Below, one piece after another: positions 1 through 6,860 of a stretch of DNA of 8,774 nt. The stretch's first letter is position 1; each line of letters starts with the position of its first letter. The notes under the pieces are model-generated. The model made no database searches. It was given only the letters and a program-made list of their open reading frames with translations, and was not told the DNA's origin. A program made the position numbers and the translations under genes. Origin of the DNA: an uncultured Prevotellaceae bacterium (GTDB lineage: Bacteria > Bacteroidota > Bacteroidia > Bacteroidales > Bacteroidaceae); assembly GCA_946539635.1 (NCBI GenBank), contig CAMNHS010000055.1, forward strand, positions 1 through 8,774, written 5' to 3'.

Positions 1-1346
1 TCGTCTGCCTCATCCATAGAATGTGCCTCGCTATAGACGCGGATGATTGGTTCTGTGTTACTCTTTCTGAGGTGAACCCATTTGTCCGGGAAATCGAGTT
101 TCACACCATCAATATCATTCACCGTAACATCAGGTTGTGCAGAATACATCTCCTTCACCTTTGCCAAGATAGCATCGACGTCAGTATCAGGAGTGAGGTC
201 TATGCGATTCTTTGCAATGAAATATTCTGGGAAGGTCTTACGCAGTTCGCTGACCTTGCATCCTTTCTGTGCCAGGCTGCTGAGGAACAGGGCGATACCT
301 ACCAAAGCATCTCTGCCGTAGTGGCTTTCTGGGTATATCACTCCGCCATTACCTTCACCACCAATGACAGCACCTACTTCCTTCATCTTTGTAGTTACAT
401 TTACCTCGCCGACAGCAGCAGCGCTGTAGCTGCCTCCATGCTTCTCCGTAACATCGCGGAGGGCACGTGTAGAAGAGAGATTTGAGACTGTCGTACCAGG
501 GGTGTGACTGAGAACATAATCGGCAACAGATACGAGAGTGTATTCCTCTCCGAACATCTTGCCATCTTCCTGTATAAATGCGAGTCTGTCAACATCTGGG
601 TCAACAACAATACCGAGGTCGTAGCCGCCACCCTTCAGTACATCCATGATACCACCGAGGTTCTTCTCCAGTGGTTCTGGATTATGAGAGAAGTCGCCAT
701 TTGCCTCGCCATTCAGGAATGTATATTTCACACCCAGACGGTCGAGTAGGGGAGGAAGAATGATGCCTCCAACACTGTTGATAGAGTCAACAACTACGCG
801 AAAACCGGCTTTCTTGATAGCCTCCTGATCTACTAATTTCAGATTCAGTACAGCGTCAATATGGCGCTCGTCGAAGTTTTCTTCGCAGTATTTTCCAATA
901 TGGTCAACATCAGCATATTCAAAAGCCTCTGCATCAGCTATTGCAAGAACCTCGTTGCCGTCAGCGGCAGTAAGGAATTCTCCTTTGTTGTTCAGCAATT
1001 TTAATGCATTCCAATGACGTGGGTTGTGTGATGCTGTAATGATGATACCTCCATCTGCTCCTGCCATTGTAACGGCTAATTCTGTAGTTGGTGTAGAGGC
1101 TAAGCCAATGTTAATAACATCGTAGCCCATTCCTAAAAGTGTTCCACATACTACATTCTTTACCATCTCTCCGGAAATTCTCGCATCACGTCCGACAACA
1201 ATCTTGTTGGAGCCGTTTGGAGTAGATTTGCGGATGAATGTTGCGTAAGCTGTTGTAAATTTTACGATGTCTAATGGGTTGAGAGTATCCCCTGTGGCTC
1301 CGCCAATTGTACCGCGGATGCCAGAAATTGATTTAATAAGTGACAT
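1..1346 (-). CDS. glmM: Phosphoglucosamine mutase GlmM, archaeal-type motifs (3' end cut by window edge)
   Basis: Alpha-D-phosphohexomutase that should convert glucosamine-6-phosphate to glucosamine-1-phosphate for UDP-GlcNAc, peptidoglycan and lipid A synthesis in the cytoplasm. My translation from the ATG at 1346 stays open for 448 codons to the left edge. All four family motifs are visible: catalytic phosphoserine loop TASHNP with Ser106; metal loop DPDVDR at 249-254; sugar-binding loop GGEGNGG around Glu331; phosphate-binding RKSNTEP at 427-433. The family usually has about 460 residues, so only a few C-terminal codons are missing. DPDVDR and EGNGG resemble the archaeal-type GlmM/PMM group, which Bacteroidetes enzymes share, rather than E. 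coli GlmM. The start follows the DUF4827 gene by 22 bases with no clear Shine-Dalgarno, so it is probably the last visible cistron of the operon. Phosphomannomutase activity cannot be excluded from motifs alone. Confidence 0.93.
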   Translation of the reverse strand, partial: MSLIKSISGIRGTIGGATGDTLNPLDIVKFTTAYATFIRKSTPNGSNKIVVGRDARISGEMVKNVVCGTLLGMGYDVINIGLASTPTTELAVTMAGADGGIIITASHNPRHWNALKLLNNKGEFLTAADGNEVLAIADAEAFEYADVDHIGKYCEENFDERHIDAVLNLKLVDQEAIKKAGFRVVVDSINSVGGIILPPLLDRLGVKYTFLNGEANGDFSHNPEPLEKNLGGIMDVLKGGGYDLGIVVDPDVDRLAFIQEDGKMFGEEYTLVSVADYVLSHTPGTTVSNLSSTRALRDVTEKHGGSYSAAAVGEVNVTTKMKEVGAVIGGEGNGGVIYPESHYGRDALVGIALFLSSLAQKGCKVSELRKTFPEYFIAKNRIDLTPDTDVDAILAKVKEMYSAQPDVTVNDIDGVKLDFPDKWVHLRKSNTEPIIRVYSEAHSMDEAD

Positions 1347-1358
1347 ATAGTGGATTAT

Positions 1359-1372
1359 GAATTAAGAATTAA
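1359..1372. repeat. Tandem 7-base repeat GAATTAA x2 between the lipoprotein gene and glmM
   Basis: Two head-to-tail copies of GAATTAA span the stop codon of the lipoprotein gene (1369-1371). On the minus strand the gap reads TTAATTCTTAATTCATAAT, the AT-rich 'AATTC' type of short spacer that I associate with Bacteroidales intergenic regions. It is too short to form a terminator. Confidence 0.4.
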
Positions 1373-2007
1373 AGTCCTCTTTCGTATGTTATATCATAAA
1401 AGCATGCATATACGTTGCTTGTAGCGTATGCTTGTCCTTGGTTGTGTGGCACGATGATTTTGACATGTGCAACCTTGTCTTTCTCACTCTGTGGCCTGCC
1501 AAGATTTATATATGTTAATGGTACCAACCAACCAGTAGGCACCTGAGTGCTGCCGTATGTATTTGGCATAACACCATTAACAAAGGTTGCTGTAAAAGAT
1601 CCGCTTGTGTTGCGGACGGTGAATTTGTCATAAGACAGAGTCCTTGCAAAAGTACTGTCATTGTATGTCTGGAGAGAGTCTCCATTGATGTTCCATTCTG
1701 TGTATCGACACAATACATCTCCGCTTTCTCCATTCTTCAACTTCTGCCCACAGCCCTTTTCAATTATCTGCATATAAATACCGGAATTGCTAAAGAGTAC
1801 GTATTCATTCTTTGCCACAGAGGTGGAGTCTCCTTGGCTGTGAAATTGCTCTTCACTGATGGAGTTAATGTGATGCTTTGCAATATAATCGTTGATGCGA
1901 CCATTTTCATACTTTTTCTGTTCTGCATACGTTTCTGTTTCGTTGCAAGAAGTTGTTATGCCTAAAAGTATTAATGCAAAGAAATATAAAGGTGCGTATT
2001 TTTTCAT
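1369..2007 (-). CDS. DUF4827-type lipoprotein with FKBP-like fold features
   Basis: A 212-residue exported protein. It begins with two lysines and a hydrophobic stretch (residues 4-17), then ITTSC with Cys21, a relaxed Bacteroidetes-style lipobox, so it is probably a lipoprotein exported by Sec and anchored in a membrane. I recognise the Bacteroidales DUF4827 family. The body has FKBP-like landmarks: a GCGQKLKNGESGDVLCRY segment (about 85-102), then PTGWLVPLTYINLG, VKIIVPHNQGQAYA and a final CFYDITYERG strand, in the order of a peptidyl-prolyl isomerase core. The usual FKBP active-site aromatics are not clearly kept, so isomerase activity is uncertain. Its ATG overlaps the stop of the DHH phosphoesterase gene in an ATGA arrangement, which points to translational coupling. 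Function unknown; a periplasmic folding or envelope role is inference. Confidence 0.85.
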   Translation of the reverse strand: MKKYAPLYFFALILLGITTSCNETETYAEQKKYENGRINDYIAKHHINSISEEQFHSQGDSTSVAKNEYVLFSNSGIYMQIIEKGCGQKLKNGESGDVLCRYTEWNINGDSLQTYNDSTFARTLSYDKFTVRNTSGSFTATFVNGVMPNTYGSTQVPTGWLVPLTYINLGRPQSEKDKVAHVKIIVPHNQGQAYATSNVYACFYDITYERGL

Positions 2008-3041
2008 AATTTGTCTTTATATGCTTTTATGGCGTTTCGTGTAATAATTTCTGCTTCGGAGAGGGAACATAATAATCGTCCGCCTGCTGCATTTTTGTGC
2101 CCTCCACCATTGAAAAACTCTGCAGCCATCTCGTTACATGGAAAATCATCTACTGAGCGTAGGCTAATCCATATAAGATGTGGCTTTTCAGTATCTTCGC
2201 GAAGTGATATGGAGAGACGATGTCCTTTTATCTGTAGTGGTATATTTACTAAACCTTCTGCGTCTCCTTTTTTGAAGTGGAATCGCTTCTGGTCTTCTTT
2301 TGAAATAGTGTAATATGATGCACGTAATGGTGTCAGCACGTTTAGTTTCTGATATAGTATATAGCCGGAAAGGCGTAATCTGTCGATGCTGAAAACGTTG
2401 TATATATTGCGGTATATCTTGTCTTTGTCGATACCCTTATCAAGCAGCAGCGCTATTATGTAGAAGATGTCCGGATGTGTGCTGTTATATGTAAACCCAC
2501 CAGTGTCTGTCATCATTCCACAATATATGCATTGAGCCATTTCGTATGTCATGGCTTCGTATCCACCCAGTTGCCAGATTAGTTTGAAGACAATTTCTGA
2601 CGTACTGGATAATTCCGGAAACGAGACGCAGACATCGGCAGGGATATCTGGTCCGAGATGGTGGTCAATATGGAGTTGCTTGCCAGTGTAGTTTTCCGTT
2701 ATGTATTGTGATAACTCGTCACCTACACGGGAAATGGCGTTTAAATCCAAGAAACAGACGAGGTCAGTTTCCTTTAACAATACATGTACCTTTTCTCGAT
2801 TGTTATCGTATTGTATAATATTTTGTTGCCCAGGTAACCAAGTCAGGAAATCTGGATATTTGTCTGGTGCTACGATTGTAGCTGTTTTTCCTTGCTGACG
2901 CAGGTATTCTGCCCATCCCAATGCCGAACCGAGAGCGTCGCCATCGGCTTTGGAATGAATAAAAAGAAGAACGTTGCTGGAGGAATTAACAAGACTTCGT
3001 AATTCCTCCAGTTTCGTATTATCTATGATATCAATATTCAT
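2004..3041 (-). CDS. nrnA: DHH/DHHA1 phosphoesterase, NrnA-like (nanoRNase/pAp phosphatase)
   Basis: A 345-residue cytoplasmic phosphoesterase. The DHH domain shows all metal ligands in order: HSKADGDALGS (His29, Asp33, Asp35), FLDLN (Asp99), DHH at 126-128 and MTDTGGF (Asp179). The C-terminal DHHA1 domain carries the substrate-binding NGGGHKNAAGG at 311-321. This set and the length fit the NrnA group, which degrades 2-5 nucleotide RNAs and/or dephosphorylates 3'-phosphoadenosine 5'-phosphate; related DHH proteins cleave cyclic dinucleotides. There are no added membrane, PAS or GGDEF-like domains, so a GdpP-type c-di-AMP phosphodiesterase is unlikely. The start ATG shares one base with the stop of the upstream nucleotidyltransferase gene (TAATG), and the stop overlaps the next gene, so the three genes are tightly coupled. 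Family sure; exact substrate not shown by the sequence. Confidence 0.92.
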   Translation of the reverse strand: MNIDIIDNTKLEELRSLVNSSSNVLLFIHSKADGDALGSALGWAEYLRQQGKTATIVAPDKYPDFLTWLPGQQNIIQYDNNREKVHVLLKETDLVCFLDLNAISRVGDELSQYITENYTGKQLHIDHHLGPDIPADVCVSFPELSSTSEIVFKLIWQLGGYEAMTYEMAQCIYCGMMTDTGGFTYNSTHPDIFYIIALLLDKGIDKDKIYRNIYNVFSIDRLRLSGYILYQKLNVLTPLRASYYTISKEDQKRFHFKKGDAEGLVNIPLQIKGHRLSISLREDTEKPHLIWISLRSVDDFPCNEMAAEFFNGGGHKNAAGGRLLCSLSEAEIITRNAIKAYKDKL

Positions 3042-3964
3042 TAAAACAGTTTGTTAGGATATGTGCCATCCTCAACCAGTTTTGCAATACGAGCCACTGT
3101 GTCAGGACGATCCTCAGAGTATGTTACACCAAACCATTTGCTGGTAGTATCAAGTACCTTACATGTAGCTGTTCCTTCGTTGATGAGTTTGTTGACCATC
3201 AGAGGGATGAAGAACTCAGACTTCAGGTTAGATATGTTTGCAGGGTCTGACAGGAATTCCTTGAAATATTCTTCGCTATATTGGAAATAATCAGGTGTAA
3301 AGCCCCACATATTCATAGAAACAGGAGCGTTGTCCTCGATGTTAACCCATTCGCCATCATCCTTGTTATCAGCACGATATGCTACCTGGCCATTTTCGAG
3401 GCGTGCTATCTTTGTGCGTTCAACACATGTGGTAAGACAGCCGTTAGCATCCTTTGAACAGATACCGCGGCTCACGGTTCCGTTCTCAGAAAGGGTATTT
3501 CCAACACGGAATCCTACCATTGCATATTGGCCTTTAGCATTATCTGGCAGCTCGGAAAGGAACTTGCCAATTACCATGAAAGCATCACGATTATAGAAGT
3601 CATCGCAGTTGATTACACAGAAAGGCTCCTTGATAATGTCTTTACCCATCAGTACAGCATGGTTTGTACCCCACGGCTTTTGTCTGCCTTCTGGTACAGT
3701 GAATCCTTCAGGAAGTGCGTCAATGGACTGGAAGCAAAGTTCGCATTTTATTTTGCCCTCATATTTTGAGAGAATCTGTGTACGGAATTGCTCTTCGAAA
3801 TCTTTGCGGATAACCCACACGATTTTACCAAATCCTGCCTGAATGGCATCGTAGATACTGTAATCCATAATGGTTTCACCATTTGGGCCGAGCCCGTCAA
3901 GCTGCTTCAAACCGCCATAGCGGCTACCCATACCTGCAGCAAGTAGAAAAAGAGTTGGTTTCAT
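3041..3964 (-). CDS. Sugar-phosphate nucleotidyltransferase-like protein (GT-A fold)
   Basis: A 307-residue protein of the NTP_transferase superfamily. The N-terminal nucleotide-binding loop is AAGMGSRYGGLKQ (9-21), with the G-x-G-x-R core and a lysine (Lys20) where the classic motif has PK. A second nucleotide contact motif, GTNHAV, lies at 99-104, and the metal-binding NCDDFY at 119-124. The mid-region EDNAPVSMNMWGFTPDYF (210-227) matches the acceptor part of sugar-1-phosphate nucleotidyltransferases. It therefore probably transfers a nucleotide from UTP or another NTP to a sugar phosphate or similar acceptor, but the substrate cannot be read from the sequence. The loop differs from RmlA, GalU and GlmU (extra GGLKQLDGLGPNGE). 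Being cotranscribed with lpxK and glmM is suggestive of envelope sugar metabolism (inference). Starts 28 bases after the ThiL-like gene. Confidence 0.85.
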   Translation of the reverse strand: MKPTLFLLAAGMGSRYGGLKQLDGLGPNGETIMDYSIYDAIQAGFGKIVWVIRKDFEEQFRTQILSKYEGKIKCELCFQSIDALPEGFTVPEGRQKPWGTNHAVLMGKDIIKEPFCVINCDDFYNRDAFMVIGKFLSELPDNAKGQYAMVGFRVGNTLSENGTVSRGICSKDANGCLTTCVERTKIARLENGQVAYRADNKDDGEWVNIEDNAPVSMNMWGFTPDYFQYSEEYFKEFLSDPANISNLKSEFFIPLMVNKLINEGTATCKVLDTTSKWFGVTYSEDRPDTVARIAKLVEDGTYPNKLF

Positions 3965-3992
3965 AATCTAGTTTTTTTGAAAATTAAAATAG

Positions 3993-4922
3993 TTAATTAT
4001 TGAGTTTCTTAATCTCGAATTCATTTCCATCTCGTGCCACGAGTTGTAATCCAAGTTCCGGCTTGGTAATATGTCCGATAACTTTTATGCCCTCCATTTC
4101 TTGAAGAGTCTCATTGTCTCCAATTGGACAGGTGAATAGCAATTCCTGGTCATCGCCTCCATTTACAGCGCATGTGGTGAGGTTCATGTTCAGTTCCTCT
4201 GCCATTACTGCTGTTTGATAATCTATAGGTATGAATTTCTCAAACAATCTGCAGCCGGTATTAGATGCTTTGCAGATGTTGATTATAGCAGATGAAAGTG
4301 ATGATGACAAAGCGACCATTGAAGTTGGGTGAATACCTGCTTCGCGAAGTTTTTTGAGAATATCTCCACGCGCTTCTGGTTCCATCTGACGTTGAATGAG
4401 ATATTCTTTGCCAGCAAAATCAGGTTGCCAAGCTTCGTCTTTGTTTATCTTTCCCTCTTTGAGTTGCTCGTAGTACACTTTTTTCTCACGTTCCAAGAGC
4501 ATAAGTCCCATGTATGCAGCTCCGAGGTCGCCAGAAACGCATAATAGATTTGTTTCTTTAGCACCATCTTGTGGTATTATATCATCATCATTGGCTTCCC
4601 CAATACATGTGACATTCACTGCAAGACCAGTTAAAGAAGCTGTTTTATCTCCTTCCTCTAATGTTACATTCCACTTTTCGCACGCCATCTTTGCTCCGTC
4701 ATAAAGAGCCTCTGTTTCTGGTTCTTGGAAACGTTTGGAAAGTCCCAATGAGATTATTACAGTGCGAGGCGTTCCACCTCCTGCAAAGATGTCATTCATG
4801 CCTATCATGGCGGCTTTATAACCAAGGTGCTGGAGGTCTATGTAAGTAAGGTCAAAATGTACACCTTCCATCAGCATCTTGGTACTGACCAATGTATTTA
4901 TATCGCTTTTAAATATCTGCAT
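3993..4922 (-). CDS. thiL: ThiL-like (AIR synthase/thiamine-phosphate kinase family) protein, N-truncated with degenerate active site
   Basis: A 309-residue intact frame clearly related to thiamine-monophosphate kinase: LLMEGVHFDLTY-like start (16-27), HLGYKAAMIGMNDI, TPRTVIISLGLSKRF, CVSGDLGAAYMGL (128-140), QPDFAGKEYL, IPIDYQTAVMAEELNMNLTT and GHITKPELG. Compared with the family it lacks about 40-45 N-terminal residues that hold the GVGDDAA metal/ATP motif. Remaining acidic sites are altered: STD is STK (Lys15), GGDT is EGDK (90-93), MDISDGLSS is MVALSSSLSS (202-211), and GGEDYE is GGDDQE. Asp44 and Asp92 remain. The missing part is not present in another frame: a stop lies just upstream (4929-4931) and the region codes for the phosphorylase C-terminus, which this gene overlaps by 14 bases. 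Thiamine-phosphate kinase activity is therefore doubtful. The long open frame suggests selection for another role, or recent decay; both are inference. Confidence 0.85.
   Translation of the reverse strand: MQIFKSDINTLVSTKMLMEGVHFDLTYIDLQHLGYKAAMIGMNDIFAGGGTPRTVIISLGLSKRFQEPETEALYDGAKMACEKWNVTLEEGDKTASLTGLAVNVTCIGEANDDDIIPQDGAKETNLLCVSGDLGAAYMGLMLLEREKKVYYEQLKEGKINKDEAWQPDFAGKEYLIQRQMEPEARGDILKKLREAGIHPTSMVALSSSLSSAIINICKASNTGCRLFEKFIPIDYQTAVMAEELNMNLTTCAVNGGDDQELLFTCPIGDNETLQEMEGIKVIGHITKPELGLQLVARDGNEFEIKKLNN
4909..4922 (-). other. 14-base overlap of phosphorylase end and ThiL-like start
   Basis: The ThiL-like ATG (4922) lies inside the last codons of the phosphorylase gene (QNADI, then TAA at 4909-4911). 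The next in-frame codon set upstream holds a stop at 4929-4931, so no longer ThiL-like start is possible. This is the probable scar of the deletion that removed the ThiL N-terminus, and it places the gene under translational coupling. Confidence 0.75.
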
Positions 4923-5802
4923 TCTGTATTATTCCTCTAAATATTTCGGCCATTTTTGGCTGTGCTTGACTTGCTGCCTCCTGCACCTCTTCATGTGTTG
5001 CTTCTGTAGGAGAGTCGGAGAGCCCGATGTTTGTTATTATGCTGATGCCAAACACTTTAATACCGCAATGACGTGCCACGATAACTTCTGGTACAGTACT
5101 CATACCGATTGCATCGCCTCCTAACATGTGGTATGCCTTGTATTCGGCAGGAGTCTCGTATGTTGGTCCCTGAGTGCCGAGATAAACACCGTGTACTAAG
5201 CGGATGCCTTTCTCTTTAGCAACATTCTCTGCTATGCCGATTAGTTTCTTGTCGTATGCCTCGTGCATGTCAGGGAAGCGTGGCCCTGTTGGTATGTTTT
5301 TTCCTCTGAGAGGATGCTCTGGGAATAGATTAATATGATCTGTTATTACCATCAAGTCTCCTATGCGGAAGTCTTTGTTTGCTCCTCCTGCTGCGTTACT
5401 GACAAGGAGAGTCGTAATTCCCAGTTCATACATTACACGTACAGGGAAAGTAACCTCTTGCATGCTATATCCCTCATAGTAATGGAATCGGCCCTTCATA
5501 GCAAGTACACTCTTGCCTCCGAGGTATCCGAATATCATTTTTCCGTCATGTCCCTCAACTGTCGAAACCGGGAAATGTGGGATGGCGTTGTATGAGAATT
5601 CCTGTACTACCTTGATTTCCTGTGCTAACTGGCCGAGGCCTGTTCCAAGTATTATTGCTATTTTGGGCATTTGGAACGGAACCTTGCTCTGTTGGTTGAG
5701 GCTGTCCTTCTCTTGGCTGTGGAGTGGGGCGGGGCACTGCAATGCTGGATTGCTGAGTTTTTCTCGTAGCCAAGTTGCTGTATCGATTACTTTTGTGTAC
5801 AT
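4909..5802 (-). CDS. punA: Purine nucleoside phosphorylase, trimeric PNP-II type, with N-terminal insertion
   Basis: A 297-residue cytoplasmic salvage enzyme that splits inosine/guanosine-type nucleosides with phosphate into base and (deoxy)ribose-1-phosphate. Visible motifs: phosphate loop GTGLG (53-57), VEGHDG with His85, MKGRFHYYEGY (102-112), SNAAGG (135-140), purine-site YETPAE with Glu220, GMSTVPEV (233-240) and ITNIG with Asn258, which in the family favours 6-oxopurines. The start at 5802 is preferred because MYTKVIDTATWLREKLS looks like the family's N-terminal helix. However, about 25-30 hydrophilic residues (18-44) then separate that helix from the first strand AIILGTGLG, where relatives have only a short link. 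An internal ATG at 5670 (Met45) is an alternative start that would remove both helix and insertion. The first 248 bases overlap lpxK in another frame; the last 14 overlap the ThiL-like gene. Confidence 0.93.
   Translation of the reverse strand: MYTKVIDTATWLREKLSNPALQCPAPLHSQEKDSLNQQSKVPFQMPKIAIILGTGLGQLAQEIKVVQEFSYNAIPHFPVSTVEGHDGKMIFGYLGGKSVLAMKGRFHYYEGYSMQEVTFPVRVMYELGITTLLVSNAAGGANKDFRIGDLMVITDHINLFPEHPLRGKNIPTGPRFPDMHEAYDKKLIGIAENVAKEKGIRLVHGVYLGTQGPTYETPAEYKAYHMLGGDAIGMSTVPEVIVARHCGIKVFGISIITNIGLSDSPTEATHEEVQEAASQAQPKMAEIFRGIIQNADI
5555..5802 (-). other. 248-base same-strand overlap of lpxK and the purine nucleoside phosphorylase gene
   Basis: Both frames are open here, shifted by one base. 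From 5802 to about 5752 the end of LpxK and the N-terminal helix of the phosphorylase are both plausible. From about 5751 to 5671 the phosphorylase frame carries its extra segment while the LpxK frame is Pro/Gln-rich. From 5670 to 5555 the phosphorylase frame is strongly conserved, so the LpxK frame there is probably passive run-on to the first stop. Confidence 0.8.
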
Positions 5803-6856
5803 ACTTCTCTATAGTGTTAATAAATATTTCTTCGTCTTGTATGAACTGGACTTCGATGGGTTGAACATAAATAGCCTGCCTTACACCTTTTGTTAATCCT
5901 TGTGTTTCACGAAGCCTAACACCGTCTTTTTCCGTTGTGACGATGATGGCAGGCTTTTCAATCATGCGATATTGCAAGTTTATAGCCTCCACATCAGAAG
6001 CGGAGAAAGTATGATGATCTGGGAACATCATCGGAACAAGTTTCTTGCACTTTCCTTCAAAGTCAGCTATCATATGTTCAGGTGATGCAATACCCGTAAT
6101 TAACAATATGGTAGGCAGCTGTGACTCGTCTTGTATTTCTGGGGCTTCTTGTGGAAATAATGGAGTCAAAGGCTTCTGTACCATTGTCGTGTAGAACATC
6201 TTTTGGAATGGCATCAAACTCATGGCGCGTTGTAGGATGCGGTAATCCATGGGCTTCATGTCTGTCGGACATTTTGTCATGATGACTACGTCTGCACGAC
6301 ATTTGGCAGATGCTGGCTCGCGTAGTCTGCCTGCTGGTAAAAGAGCATCGTTAGAGATCAATCTATGATAGTCCACCAATAATATATTCAATCCTGGTGT
6401 TACATATCGATGCTGATATGCATCATCAAGTATTATGACGTCTGTATTGTGAGTTTCTTCACCAGACATAATGGTTTCTATACCTCTACATCGATTCGCA
6501 TCGACAGCAACATGGATGTCTGGAAATTTTTTGTGCATCTGGAATGGCTCATCGCCTATTTCTGCCATCTGCGTGTCTCTTTTAGCAAGTACAAAACCCT
6601 TGCTCTTTCTCTTGTATCCTCTGCTCAAAACGGCTATTTGTAGCGTTTCGTGCAGTATCTTGACAAGATATTCCACATGAGGCGTCTTTCCTGAGCCACC
6701 AACGGTAATATTGCCCACTCCTATGATTGGGAATGGATACTCTTTGCTCTTGATGATTCTATTGTCAAACAGGAAGCCACGAATCCACACTCCTATGCCA
6801 TAAAGCCAAGAGAGTGGTTTGAGCCAGTGGTTGATTTTTATGTAATCGCCTTCCAT
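5555..6856 (-). CDS. lpxK: Tetraacyldisaccharide 4'-kinase LpxK with Pro/Gln-rich C-terminal extension
   Basis: Inner-membrane-associated kinase that phosphorylates the 4' position of the tetraacyldisaccharide-1-phosphate lipid A precursor to give lipid IVA. An amphipathic/hydrophobic N-terminal segment (KPLSWLYGIGVWIRGFLF, 13-30) precedes the P-loop VGNITVGGSGKTPHVEY (Gly53-Thr58). Family signatures follow: LDDAYQHR (143-150), LLPAGRLREP (172-181), LITGIASPE (252-260), DHHTFSASD (280-288) and TTEKDGVRL (307-315). The recognisable kinase ends near residue 357 (INTIEKYVHKSNR). The frame then continues about 75 residues to a stop at 5555, first through a Pro/Gln-rich stretch (about 374-398) and then out of frame through conserved phosphorylase codons. 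The family is usually about 350-380 residues, so 433 is long. The ATG lies 4 bases after the sppA stop, which suggests coupling. Confidence 0.92.
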   Translation of the reverse strand: MEGDYIKINHWLKPLSWLYGIGVWIRGFLFDNRIIKSKEYPFPIIGVGNITVGGSGKTPHVEYLVKILHETLQIAVLSRGYKRKSKGFVLAKRDTQMAEIGDEPFQMHKKFPDIHVAVDANRCRGIETIMSGEETHNTDVIILDDAYQHRYVTPGLNILLVDYHRLISNDALLPAGRLREPASAKCRADVVIMTKCPTDMKPMDYRILQRAMSLMPFQKMFYTTMVQKPLTPLFPQEAPEIQDESQLPTILLITGIASPEHMIADFEGKCKKLVPMMFPDHHTFSASDVEAINLQYRMIEKPAIIVTTEKDGVRLRETQGLTKGVRQAIYVQPIEVQFIQDEEIFINTIEKYVHKSNRYSNLATRKTQQSSIAVPRPTPQPREGQPQPTEQGSVPNAQNSNNTWNRPRPVSTGNQGSTGILIQRHPTFPGFDS

Positions 6857-6860
6857 GTGT

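Noticed and set aside
21..749. Plus- and minus-strand open frames of up to 154 codons inside the glmM region.
   Set aside because: They are shadows: the minus-strand frame from 1346 to the left edge carries every phosphohexomutase motif and explains the region.
1646..1653. A minus-strand TACTTTTG match to the -7 box inside the lipoprotein gene.
   Set aside because: No matching TTTG lies 19-21 bases upstream of it and it is within coding sequence.
3965..3992. A terminator or promoter in the 28-base AT-rich gap before the nucleotidyltransferase gene.
   Set aside because: The gap has T and A runs but no stem and no TAnnTTTG box.
3993..4922. Calling the ThiL-like gene a pseudogene.
   Set aside because: The frame has no stop or frameshift after its start and keeps family sequence to the C-terminus. 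The lost motifs are described, but decay is not proven.
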